Assembly: GCA_905250115.1 (NCBI GenBank)
Contig: CAJNOI010000189.1
Coordinates: 103,859 to 167,858, forward strand
DNA: 64,000 nucleotides
Reading direction: 5' to 3'
Source of the DNA: Adineta steineri
Lineage: Eukaryota > Rotifera > Eurotatoria > Adinetida > Adinetidae
The notes beneath the pieces were generated by a model. The model was not told where the DNA came from, made no database searches, and saw only the letters and a list, made by a program, of their open reading frames with translations. Positions 50,596 to 63,299 of the stretch are shown one piece after another; within the stretch, counting starts at the first letter, position 1; each line of letters begins with the position of its first letter. A program made the translations under genes and the position numbers.

Positions 50596-51923
50596 TCAAA
50601 TAAGTCCAGGAATGAAAGCGTACGGTACTGTATCACAGTAAATTGTCCAATCTTTACCATACTTAACTTTGCATCGTGCTATATCACGTGTATAACGATG
50701 AATAATCATGCCGGTAAAAAAACAAGGATAAAAATAAGGTAAAGCACCAGGCCACTGATGACAAGATAATGCCCAACACATAGCCATACATATATCAGCT
50801 GTATAATGTGGTTTACGACAAAATTTCCACCATCCATCAGTTAATAATGTTGAACCACATGCAGTTTTCAAATATTTCGGATCTTTTAATGTATTCCATG
50901 GAAGTTGTGGAAATGCATTTCTTGGTACATATGTACCACGTTGTTTCATACGAAAACGATTTTTTTGTGCTTGTGATGAATCCCATATATAATAAGCAAA
51001 AAATAGTACAGTAAATAAAATCATAACTAATGTCATTGATGTACCTTCAACTGGTTTATGTGTTCGCAAAGAATTAACGAGAATATAATAAGCATGAAAT
51101 GCATATACAAATGGAACACCAGCTAAATTCCAATAGATTAACATCCAACCCCATTTTTCATAAAATATATCCCATGTTGTTGGAATACATTCTTCACCTT
51201 TCATACAAGCATTTATATAGAGTAATTGAGCGGTTAAAATAACCATCATAGGCCAGGAAATTGTATGAAATGCTTCATATTGTTTCAATGCAGCAGAAAT
51301 AATTAAAAGAAATAATAAAAGCCATGATAAACGTACTTCAGCTAACATTTTTAAATCTACTTCTTGTCCTAAAATTTTAATACGTGGATTTAACCAAACA
51401 CCCATAAAAAAATCATAAAGGGGTGAATGTGTCATACGACATGTTTTCTTTGTTTGTATAGCATAAAAATGAATAATTACTGATAGAATATCAGCACATA
51501 TCACAGCAACACAAAGAACTGAACCAAATTGATCAGCTAATATTGTTAAACGTATTATACCAGTTAGATGAAGTATCGCAACAAGTACTAATGTTACATA
51601 CCAACTAGTTAATGCATTACAATTATATGTATATTGTCGATTATTTTCTGTAGGTACTGGTAAACCTTTAATTACTAGACCAGGTAAAGTAGCCGCAAAT
51701 ATAAGCTGTAGAAGACAAAATCCTGTATAGAGAAAAAATGCTGACCATGTTGGTGAACATGTTTCTTTGAAATTCTGAATTAAAGTATCAAATGATGATG
51801 GAAAATAAAGTCCGCCTGAACTATATTGAAGTGATAGAGCAAAATAAAATGGTACAAAATGTGAGAATATAATTAAACCAATGGCTCCTGGTGTACCACC
51901 AAATTCTTTTTCTTCTTTACCCA
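50596..51923 (-). CDS. ERG4: ERG4-type sterol C-24(28) reductase, intronless
   Basis: One uninterrupted exon encodes about 442 residues of the ERG4/ERG24 sterol reductase family, a polytopic ER enzyme using NADPH. The family signatures are present: SPLYDFFMGVWLNPRI (signature 1) and LLTDGWWKFCRKPHYTAD (signature 2), with the end CDTVPYAFIPGLI. The segment CIPTTWDIFYEKWGWM followed by LIYWNLAGVPFVYAF, and SSQAQKNRFR, fit fungal Erg4 (delta-24(24(1)) reductase, last step of ergosterol synthesis) better than the animal relatives DHCR7, TM7SF2 or LBR, from recalled sequences. About eight or nine membrane segments are visible. The start was set at MGKEEKEFGG; an acceptor-like TATATATAG lies 14 nt upstream, and an upstream in-frame Met exists at 51966. 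Lack of introns is unusual in this window and suggests horizontal acquisition. Confidence 0.88.
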
Positions 51924-53250
51924 TCTTTGATGATTTTCTATATATATATAAGAAATATAAATACAATGTAGAACAAAAATCGAAAGATTTATTTCAAAAG
52001 CATTTTATGATAAGTATACCACTTAATGATAAGTAGACATCACCCGATATTCGATGATAACACTAGTAAATAATGTTATCATTGTCAAGGTATTTAGAAA
52101 TATTAAAGTTTTATATAAACAGAATTGTATGTTGTATGTATAAAAATGTACATATAAAAATGAATTGCATCACATATTAATATTTTCTCTCTATTACAAC
52201 TACTGTCATCTATTACCATTCAATTGGTCTATATTTTTTCGTGTGATACTCATCATAATATTTTGTTCTGTTCTCATTCATGCAATAAAAGAAAAATTTA
52301 CGTCATGAAATGACAACAATTTCTTTTACACTCTCTTTACTCATAGAATATATTTATTTAGAATAAATCATTTGATTCTCAGCTCATGTGAAAAAAAGAT
52401 TTTCTACTTCCCGAAATAATATTTCTTAAGCATAGTTAAGATGTGGATTTTGAATAGAATTATTATCATAGTCAAATATTTTTGTTATTTTCTATGGATT
52501 AGAAATAGTGTAAAGGACGAAAATTGAGATGATCTATAAAACAGAAGAAAAATCAGTGAATAATTAAGTAAATCTGTCATTTTTTTTTCTTCGATACTAC
52601 TGATACTGTATGTTTTTGTTTTTTACATATAATAGACCTATTTAAAATTTTTTATATCAAATATATGTGTTTAGTGAATTGTACATGCTTCTATATTTAG
52701 TGTGTAATAAAAAAAATCTACCTTCGTTCATCCATTACATGTACTCTAAAATCGTTTTGTACGTGAAATAAAATATTTTTGTACCTTTTTTCTATATAAA
52801 TCAACCAATCATGAAATGTCTCAATGATTTTATTCTTTTTTTTTTCTTCTCAGTTCAGAGTAAAGCAAAGAGAACAGTGATTTCTTTTCTATCACGAAAA
52901 AAACAAACTCAATCAGATAAATAAGACGTAAAGGTAAACATGTCTCATAGAATTTGACATTCTTTTCTCTTACGTTCCCAATAAAAAGAAACAGAACGCC
53001 CTTGATCTAAACGTTCGACAAGAACGGCTGTTTTTGCTTCTTTTAAACATTTATTTTTTCTCTACTGATCGACAGTCGGTGTATATAAAATATTCATTTA
53101 ATATATGCACCTGCATAATATAGAATGTGAATATTTTTAAATTGATATCATGCTTTTTTTTTCTATATAGAATAAAGACGACTATTATGCCTGACATCAT
53201 ATTCATTTAGCAATTATATAATCAAAATTTGATATAAAAAAAAATAAAAG
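51924..53250. promoter_or_regulatory. Divergent intergenic region between ERG4-like and ABCA genes
   Basis: This AT-rich region of about 1.33 kb separates divergent start codons and should contain both promoters. No coding sequence was recognised. Confidence 0.45.
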
Positions 53251-56200
53251 ATGGGTGTTGGTCGACAAATTCGTCTAGTTCTATGGAAAAATTTTACAAT
53301 TCGACGAAGACGATGGGTAAGTTTAATAATCTTAAATTAAAGAGAAATATGATTTATTTTTTAATTAAGCCTCGTGTTATCTTCGAATTAATCTGGCCAC
53401 TTTTCTTATTTCTTATTCTCATGTGGGTACGAACACGAAATCTAGTCTTTTATTATGATGCTTGTAAGTATCATCTAGAAAAAAACTGAATATAAAAATC
53501 TAAAATATTGATTATTAAGGTCATAATGATGCAAAATATCTTGGATCAACAGGTTTCCTTCCCGCTTTCCAAACTTATATATGTCGTTGGAATAATACCT
53601 GTCATAATTATCCAAATCCAAATAATGAATTTAATGCATTATATAATGATACAAGGTTTATATTTCTTCAATGTTATTTATTTATTTGTTTTTCTTTTTC
53701 TTTCAAGGATAATCGATATGTTTTCAAATTTTACTGATAGTCTTTCAACTGTATTAAATGACGATCAAATCATTAGCAATATAACGACACTATTAGATCA
53801 AGCAGATTCAATTAATAGTTATTTAAATATATGGAATGGTATGTCTTTTAAAAAGATCAGAATTTTTTAATTAATATTTTATTTTCAAAGGTACGATTTT
53901 AACAAATAAAACATCGAACGATTTTAATCAATCAATTCCACAAACAACAATAAATATTCTATTTTCAAATCCTGTTAATTTGACAAATCTTCATCAATCA
54001 TGGTTAATGAATCGAACGGATTCATTATCAAATGTAAATGTTGCTCTTGAAATCTATTTCGCATCGTTACAAACAAATTATTCTTGCGTAAGTTTTGCAA
54101 AAACAAACGAATGGGAATACTTATTTTTGTCTTATTTAGGTTTATCGTTCAGAAACGAATATTAAACAATCATTTTGTACAGATGGACAATTTAATCAAA
54201 CATTTTTAATAACAAATCAAGCACAATCAACTGAATCAAAAGATTTTTTATGCAAGAATTTATCAGCAATTGATTTAAAAAACTTTCTAATTAGTGTGCA
54301 ACAACAACTTGATAATACGTTTTTGGTTGTCATGGGACCAAATATAATCGGTGTTTCATTTAGTGGTTTACAAGTAATAATTTTATTCGATTTTATTCTA
54401 TTTACTTATTGATTTGTTTAGATTATGCTAACAGCACAAAATATTCTTTCTCGATTAGAAATTCTTAATGTTAGCTTTCCATTTCAAGAGATCAATAGTA
54501 GCCTTAGGTAAGAGGAGTGAGTGAGGATGTTATATTTACTTTTTTTCTGATCTATTTCAGTTTAACAACTTTCTGTGGTGGACGCAATGATCTTTCTACT
54601 GATTTTGATCCAAGTTCATCTCAAAATAGTCAATCAAGTAACACATCACAATCATCATCATCATCATCGTCATCAACTACAGAAGGAGAGGAAGTTCTTG
54701 ATATCGATTGGAATGATTTAGCAGCCAGTATATTACATTATAATGATTCTGCTATATGTCAACAATCATACTCAGCCGGTTCTGGTAATATTCAACAAAC
54801 AATTCTTGTTAATCGTACATGTCGTTGTGTGATATTTGATCAAGTATTTAATTCCTATGATTTATTAAAACAGTTTGCTAGACTTGTACGTCCATTACTT
54901 TACGGAAAAATCTATTATCATCCGTCGAATATTCATTATGATAATATAATTAAACAACTCAATCAAACATTTGAATCATTAGATGAATTAATAAAATTAT
55001 TTCGTCAAGTTCAAACAATGATTCAACCCACATATAAAATATATTCAACATTATGTCGTTTCTTATCAAATTCATCAACAATATGTCAACAAATCAAATC
55101 ATATGAAATTCCAATATCATTATTTACAATTTTAACTGAATTTATGGCATGTTCAGATAGAGATCGTTTTATTAAAAAAGATAGTGAAGCAGATATGATA
55201 CGTGATGGACAAAATAATTCCGTAACAAATACATTTTTAGCTGCAATTGAATTTCTTGATGATATATCAAATAATGATACATTACCAAAACATATGAAAT
55301 ATAAAATACGTATGATATTAGATTATGTTGATAATACATATCGAACAGAAGATCGGTAAATATAAAGAGAAAAAGAAATTTCAATAAAAATATTTTTTTA
55401 TATAGATATTTTTCATATGCACCACGATATTCAGCACCATTATCAACGAAATATCATTCATTTACATTTATTTATTTACAGAATGCTCTTGATCGTGCTA
55501 TTATTAATACACAAACAGGTTTAAATATATCATATGGAATACAAACTCAACAAATGCCGTATCCATGTTGGATTAATGATAGATTCGTTAATTCAATTCG
55601 ACAAATGTTACCATTATTTATGGTATTAAGTTGGATATTTACTGTATCAATGAATGTAAAAGATATTGTTTATGAAAAAGAAAAGTTAGAAATAACAAAA
55701 ATTTTTCTAAGAAAATTTCATATGATTTATTTATTTAGACGATTAAAAGAAATAATGAGAATTATGGGTTTAAATGATTCTGTTCATTGGTTTACATGGT
55801 TTGTGCTATGTACTGTTGTTATGTTGATAACAGCTATACTACTTGTTCTTATTTTAAAAGTAAATCAATCTTTTTATTTTTATCAGATAAGACTATTTTA
55901 TTACAACTCATGATTTGTTGATTTTACATTATTAAAATTTATATATGGAAAGAGCAAACAGAATATATTAGAATAATAATTTTTTCACGAACCACAGGGA
56001 TCAATAAGTTTAACCTCAATATACAGAAAGATTTTCAATAAGAAATTTTGTCGGAAAATGAAATGAGTGTAGTGATTATTAATCGCTTGATCTATAAAAA
56101 GTTGTTGACGTCACCGAAAGATAAATGTCAAAACGATCGTGTTCTCGATCGGAAAATATTTTGATTTTTCTATATTTAAATCAAATCAAACGATATCGTC

Positions 56201-59200
56201 TAATAGCATGTCAAAATACGAATAGTATCTCGAGGTCATCACTAACTTTCAGTATATAAAAATCAAATAACAAAAGACTTACATCTATTTTTTTTAATTT
56301 AGTATGGCAAAATAACACAATTTTCCAATATATTAGTATTATTTGTTTTCTTTGTTTGTTATACATTTGCAACAATCAATCAATGTTTTCTTCTAAGCGT
56401 TTTTTTCAAACGCGCTAATTTAGCCGCATGTGGTATGTACTTTTTCCATAGATTCCCTGTAAATATTATATCTATTCTAGGTGCTGGAATACTTTATTTT
56501 CTTCTCTACTTACCGTATACAGTATTAATCAATTATGATAGTTCAACACGCACATGGCATAAAGTTATTTCTGTAAGAATTTAAAAAACGTCTTATAAAT
56601 TTTAAAACATCAAAGTATTATATTTAGTGTCTATCGTCCACGGTTGCATTTGGACTTGGTTGTGATTATATTGCACGATTTGAAGGTATGACACAAGGTA
56701 TTCAATGGTACAATATAAATAAAGGTGCAAAACCAAACGATAATTTTACATTCCTTTATTGTATAATAATGATGCTTGTTGATTCCGTTATTTATATGGT
56801 ACTAACTATTTACATTGAAAATGTTTTTCCTGGTAAGAATCCAAAAAAAAATAAAGTTTAAATATGTTACTTTCTTATAGGTGAATATGGAATACCTCAA
56901 CGATGGTATTATCCATTTACAAAAACTTATTGGTTTGGTTATAATGCTAAAAAGATTCGTGAACGTGCAGAAAATTTGAAGCAAACTGATAGAAATCCTA
57001 ATAGTAATAAACATACAATTTAATTTCTTATTGATAAAAAATACGATTCGTTTTAAATTTTAGTTGAAAATGATGATACTCTTGATCAAGCTCAAGTTGG
57101 TATTGAAATACAAAATTTAACAAAATATTATCGAAATAAACTTGCGTTAAAAAATTTATCCGTAAAATTTTATCGAAATATGATCACAGCATTTCTGGGA
57201 AGAAATGGTGCTGGTAAAAGTACAACTTGGTCGATATTAACTGGTTTAACACCACCCACAAGTGGTACAGCATATATTGATGGTTATGATATATTAACAG
57301 ATATAAAAGTTGTACGAAAACGATTAGGATTTGCACCACAACATAATATTTTATTTGATCGTTTAACCGTCAAAGAACATTTACAATTTTTTTCAGCGTT
57401 AGTAATTATTTATGTAAAATAAGAATTTCAATTTTTGTAAATTAATTTAGATTGAAAGATGCACCTAAAGAGGTTATTGAAGAGGAAACAAATAAAATGC
57501 TTGCTGATTTACAATTAGAAAAAAAATCCGAAAATTATTCAACTGAATTATCCGGAGGAATGAAAAGAAAACTTTCAATTGCTATTGCATTTGTGGGCAA
57601 TTCAACAACAGTTATTTTAGATGAACCAACAGCTGGTAAGTAGAATTAATAGAAAAAATATCTATTCTTTATTTTGAAGGAATTCCGGAAATTAACCACT
57701 TTAATAATCAGTAACAAATTTGCTTTTTTTTACACTAATGACAAATATTTGAGCTTTTATTTCCGACAATTATTATGTAACTGATTTTTGTTTAGGTGTC
57801 GATCCATTCGCTCGACGAGCTATATGGGATCTTATACTTAAATATAAAAAAGATCGAACAATTGTATTATCAACTCATCATCTTGATGAAGCAGATTTAT
57901 TAAGTGATCGTTTAGCAATAATTTCATCGGGGGAATTACAATGTTTTGGTACCACAATGTATTTAAAACGTAAATATGGTGAAGGTTATAATTTAATTGT
58001 TGAATTAACATCACCATCAAATGAAAATGAACTTAGACAAGAACCCACAGATAATATTCTCGATCCAGCAAGTATCGAATTGAATACAATTGATTCAGCT
58101 ACAAATGTATCAACACAATTTACTCAATTAACAGATTTTCTTAAAACTTATATGTCTGATATACGTATAAAAGAACAACATGGCGATCAAATAACATATG
58201 TTATATTAGATGATTCTGCTCATACAAAACTTTTTCCTAAAATGCTTGCTGATCTTGACGAAAATATAACTAAATTCAATATTAAAAGTTATGGTTTATC
58301 AAATAGTAGTCTTGAACAAGTTTTTCTTCGTGTAGCCGATGAAGTTAAACGATTAGAAGATTATGAACGTTTGTCATATTGGAAGAAATATCAAATTTTA
58401 ATTAAAGGATGGTTTACAAAGAATAAACAAATCGAAGAAGCAAAAGTTGAAACCATCGAAGAAGAAAATACGGATGCTGAAGAACCATTCAATACATCTT
58501 TAAGCGGTATGAATAAATCTAGAATATTTTGAAAGACTTAACTATTTAAAATTTCTTCTTAGCTGAATGGGGTTCATATACAGCTGAACGTTATACTGGT
58601 ATACAATACTTAGCTTTTCAAGTAATGGGATTACTTATAAAACGTTTTCATCGAACAAAACGTAATATCAAAGGATTAATTGCTGAAATTCTTCTTCCAA
58701 TTATCTTCGTTTTACTTGCGATGTTAGTTATAACATTAACACCAAGTCAAAGTGATCCACCACCACTTATACTTCATCCATGGTATTGGAATAATCCAAA
58801 TTATATGTTTCAATCAATTTCTATTAATAAATCTTCAGTATTATCGAAATCTATCCAACAAACATTTACGAAATCACCATCGTTAGGTACGCGTTGTATG
58901 CCAACAACAATGCTTGACCCAAATTTATATCCATGTACTTCAACTGGTTCTAATTATGTCTATGTACCAACAAGTCCGGAAATAATGGCTGAATTAAATA
59001 GTGTCAATTATAATCAAACACGCATATCACCCGCATGTGATTGTTATGAAAAAATGCAACAATGTCCAGCAAGTGGAGGTGGTCCACCGCCAAGTTATGA
59101 TGTATTACAAACAAAAGATGATTTATATCGTTTAAATGATTACAATATAAGTGATTGGTTCGTAAAACGATAATTATTTTAATAAATCCAATTAGTTTCT

Positions 59201-62052
59201 TATTTTAGGATAGTAAAAACAGAATATCAAGATCAATATTTAATGAAACGTTTTGGTGGTATAGAATTTATGTCCGGAAATAATTTATCTAGTTTTACTC
59301 TGGTTAATAAAACACTTATTGAACAATTTAATAATTTAACTCGTCAAAGAAATCAATCAATACCAACGGTTGATGCAGCTAAACTTGCCGATCTCTTTGA
59401 AATACATCCACCACAAGCTTCGGTATATATATTCCTCGCGAAATTATCATATTGATAAAATAATATAAATATTTCATTTCTAGGTTTGGTATAATAATAA
59501 AGGATGGCCAGCAAGTGTAGCATTTTTAAATATATTCAATAATGCATTATTACGTGGTATACTTCTTCAGAAAAATGCTACGATATCACTTGATGATTAT
59601 GGTATAACATCAATAAATCATCCATTACCAAAAACTGAAATTCAACTTGATAGTGAATTACAAAATCGTATCGCAATGGAAATGTTTACAGCCATATGTG
59701 TTATATTTGCATTAGCATTTATTCCTGCAAGTTTTCTTGTTTTTCTTATTGATGAACGTGTCACAACGTCTAAACATTTACAATTTGTTAGTGGTGTTCA
59801 TGGTAATAAAATACTTAAAAAAAAAGTAAATCAATTTATTTGTTTGTAGGTGTAACTTATTGGTGGGCGAATTTTCTTTGGGATTTAACAAATTATTGTG
59901 TATCAATTGCATGTTGTTTAATTATATTTCTTGCTTTTCATGTTGATGCTTATGTTTATAAAACAAATTTTCTTTGTCTTTTATTATTATTATTTTTATA
60001 TGGTTTTGCAATTATACCATTAATGTATCCAATTAATTATTTCTTTAAAACTCCATCAACCGGTTTTGTCGTTATGTCATGTATTAATATATTTATTGGT
60101 TTAATGACAACAATAGCAACAATAACATTAGAAAGTTTTGATGATGAAGAAGATTTAGTAAAGATTAATAAAATTTTAACAAAAATATTTTTAATATTTC
60201 CACATTATTGTCTTGGACGTGGCTTATTTGATATGAGTAAAATCTATGAAACAAATGCACTCAGTCTTAAATATAGTTAGTTATTTATTCATATCTATTT
60301 TATATATTTGATTTTGTTAATTTTTAGTTCCGAATTATTCTCCAGTTTCACCATTTGCATTTGATGTTGTTGGACGAAATCTCTTAGCTTTATTTATTGA
60401 AGGTGTCGTCTTTTTTCTATTTGCAATTCTTGTTCAATATCGATTCTTTATACCTGATCGGTAAAATAATTAGCTTTAAAATATTTTTTATTATTTAACA
60501 AATATTCTCTAATATTTAGTGGTTGTGTTAGTATACCAGAAGAATTAAGATCTACAGTTGCTGATGATGATGATGATGATGTAGCTGCTGAACGTCAAAG
60601 AATTTATTCTGATCGTAATAATATAAGTGGAGATATTCTACGAATGATTGATCTAATTAAAGTATGAATAAAATTAAAGAATAACAAAAACAAATTATCT
60701 TTGTTTCTATTAGGTTTATGGATGGAGATTTGGAAAAAATTTTACAGCTGTTAAACGAACATGTGTTGGTGTTAAACAAGGTGAATGTTTTGGTTTATTA
60801 GGTGTTAATGGTTCAGGCAAAACAACAACATTTAAAATGTTAACAGGAGAAGTTTCGATGACAGATGGAAATGCATCGATTAATAATTTTAGTGTTATTA
60901 AACAATTAAATAAAGTTCATCAAAATTTAGGGTAATGAAAAAACAGAAAGAGACTAGAATATCTAATTCCATTTTTCTTTTAGTTATTGTCCACAATTTG
61001 ATGCATTGGATTCTTTATTAACAGCAAGAGAACATCTCTATCTTTACGCACGTTTACGTGGAATTAAAAAAAAGAATATTTCATATGTAAGTTTATTCAA
61101 ATAAGGAGCTAATTTCCTTTACATGAGAATTATATAGATTGCCGATTGTTTATTAAAACGACTTGGTCTTACATTATGGGCTGATCGACCTGTTAAACAA
61201 TATTCCGGTGGTAATAAACGTAAATTATCCACAGCTATTTCACTTATTGGTAATCCATCAATTATATTTATGGATGTAAGAGTTTCTGAAAAAGAAATAT
61301 TAACATTCTAAGAAAATTATTCTTCTTAGGAACCAACAACAGGAATGGATGTACGTGCAAAACGATTTTTATGGAATTGTATATTAACATTAACTCGTAA
61401 AGATCATAAATCAGTTGTAATAACATCTCATTCAATGGAAGAATGCGAAACATTATGCAATCGTATGAATATTATATTTTAAATCATTCAATATTTTTGT
61501 TTTGTCTAGGTCTTGTGATTATGGTCAATGGTAAATTTAAATGTCTCGGTAGTGTACAACATTTAAAAGCAAAGTAAATAATAATTTTTGAAAATTTTAT
61601 ACATGTTTTTTTTCCTATTAAAGATTTGGTGATGGTTATACTATACTTATTCGAACAACTATTGATAGTGATATTAAAACTGTTATTAATTATATAAAAG
61701 AACATATACCAGAATCAACAGTTAAAGAAGAACATAATAAAATGATACATTTTCGTGTATCAACGAATGTTCCATTATATAAAATGTTTAGTGTTTTAGA
61801 GAAAGCACGAGAAGAATTAGTAAATACTATTGAAGATTATACAGTTACACAAGTAACATTGGATGATGTATTTGTTAATTTTGCTAAGATACAGGAAGAA
61901 AATCAAATAGATGACAAGGAAGATAATTGTTTGAAACGAAATTTTTTTAGTAAATTATTTCATAGAAACAAGAAAAATGTATTTGGTAAGTCGAAATATA
62001 AATAGATTTGAAAATATTATAATTTTCTTTTATAGAATTAACGCACCTTTAG
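53251..62052 (+). CDS. Full-length ABCA-subfamily transporter
   Basis: This is a single-chain ABC transporter of the A subfamily (lipid export or flipping in known members), with about 25 introns and roughly 2,000 residues. The order is TM1 ([15 protein letters not shown]), a large glycosylation-rich extracellular domain with a Ser run, and TMD1 with [17 protein letters not shown], the ABCA coupling motif. NBD1 (57100-57950) has Walker [10 protein letters not shown], signature [10 protein letters not shown], Walker [10 protein letters not shown] and H-loop STHHLDEA. The second half repeats the plan: a second extracellular domain with Cys-rich [13 protein letters not shown]2 ([21 protein letters not shown]), and NBD2 (60715-61560) with [31 protein letters not shown] and TSHSMEE. 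It ends soon after [12 protein letters not shown]. Most introns are 45-70 bp; those at 55861-56303 (443 bp) and 57638-57795 are longer. The closest vertebrate group (ABCA1/2/4/7 or ABCA3) cannot be set by eye. Confidence 0.95.
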
Positions 62053-62493
62053 CGGGGCAATCTTATGGTATGTAGAGTCTTATCGACGAATATCCGGATT
62101 TTCTTAATTCGATCTTTTATTTAGGCATTAAATCAAACAGTTATTTTATTTATTCCTACAATAGTCCGGTGTCTTATCGTTTTTTTGTGGCATACTGATC
62201 TGTGATGTTTTATTTTTCTATTAAATATTGTTTATAATTACCTCGATTTTTAAATTCCACTACATGATTCGGTGACTTTCCAATCTATTTTTACTTTTTC
62301 TTTGTTATATAATTCTAAAAACAAAAGTCATTTTCCTATGTATTTTTTTTTGCTTTGTTTGTTCTAATTTCAATAGAAAAATAATTAAAATAAAACAACA
62401 AAAAAGTAATAATTGAATTATTTTTTTCCTTTTTATTCTTTTTTCTTGTTTATAGCACATACAATTAAAATATGAATTTTAAACGAAAAGTTT
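62053..62493. other. Convergent 3' spacer between ABCA gene and prepropeptide gene
   Basis: A 441-bp very AT-rich spacer between the two convergent 3' ends, with AATAAAACAA-type runs near 62390. No gene is seen. Confidence 0.5.
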
Positions 62494-63299
62494 TTACTGA
62501 ATAAATATATCCGATAATTGTTGTTTTCGTGCTAAATCTCGTACAAATCGTTTTCGGCCACTCAATGGATTCATACAGCAATAACGACCTAGATAAAAAT
62601 AATTAATTAAAGAATAAATAAAAAACATAAAAACATACGTTGTACTGTTGGTTCAATCAATGTTTGCAAATCATCGTCATCAGCTGATGAATCCTCTTTA
62701 TATATACATATGAAATTAATTTTAAAAAAAAAAATTTTTATTTTACCTAGATTTATTAAAGTATTATCAATCAATCGTTGAATAACAGCTTGTCGTAAAG
62801 TATCAAGTTGATTCTAAATCCAAAGAATATATAATCATCTTTCTTTTTACAAAAAAATATCATAAATATATCTTCTTTGTTTTCTTCATGCGACCCTATT
62901 AGCCTTGATAAGAAAACAATAGCAACTTCTTATATATACAGATCCATCTCGTGGTTCAAGAGTATTTATGATATGTAAACATGAAAGACAAGGACGATGA
63001 CTCGTTTTGTTTAGTAAATTTTAATAATGTCAACATTCATGTTAAGCTTTAATAAAAATAAATACAATCATCTTTTCTAATTAGTAAACCGATAAGAAAA
63101 GAAAAGCTTAGATTATTCTTAATCGTATTTGTTTTTTTTTGCTAGAATTAAATATTAATTAATCTTATACCTGATCTTGATCATTATGTATAATTACAAA
63201 TGAATGAATGAACAGAAATTGATTGGTAATAAGAATAAACGAAAGTAGATAAACAGGTATCATAGATGAACCGAAATTTTTTCTTCCAATACCAAACAT
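62494..63299 (-). CDS. Small secreted prepropeptide, probable neuropeptide/hormone precursor
   Basis: Four exons (63171-63299, 62747-62813, 62639-62695, 62494-62588) join in frame at GT-AG sites to give 115 residues; no exon is long enough to stand out alone. The N-terminus is a signal sequence (hydrophobic core MIPVYLLSFILIT; a second Met lies at residue 13). A short helical, acidic spacer follows (RQAVIQRLIDNTLINLE, ADDDDLQ). Then comes the sequence QRR-YCCMNPLSG-RKR-FVRDLARKQQLSDIFIQ-stop. RR and RKR are prohormone-convertase sites. The Gly before RKR would be used for C-terminal amidation, predicting an octapeptide YCCMNPLS-amide. The NPLS core and preceding Cys recall the allatostatin-C core (CYFNPIS), but the second ring cysteine is absent. 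I do not recognise an exact family. The gene model is an inference. Confidence 0.55.

Noticed and set aside
51924..51966. 14-residue N-terminal extension of the ERG4-like protein from an upstream Met
   Set aside because: An acceptor-like AG lies between the two Mets and the extension is not conserved in the family, so the inner Met was chosen.
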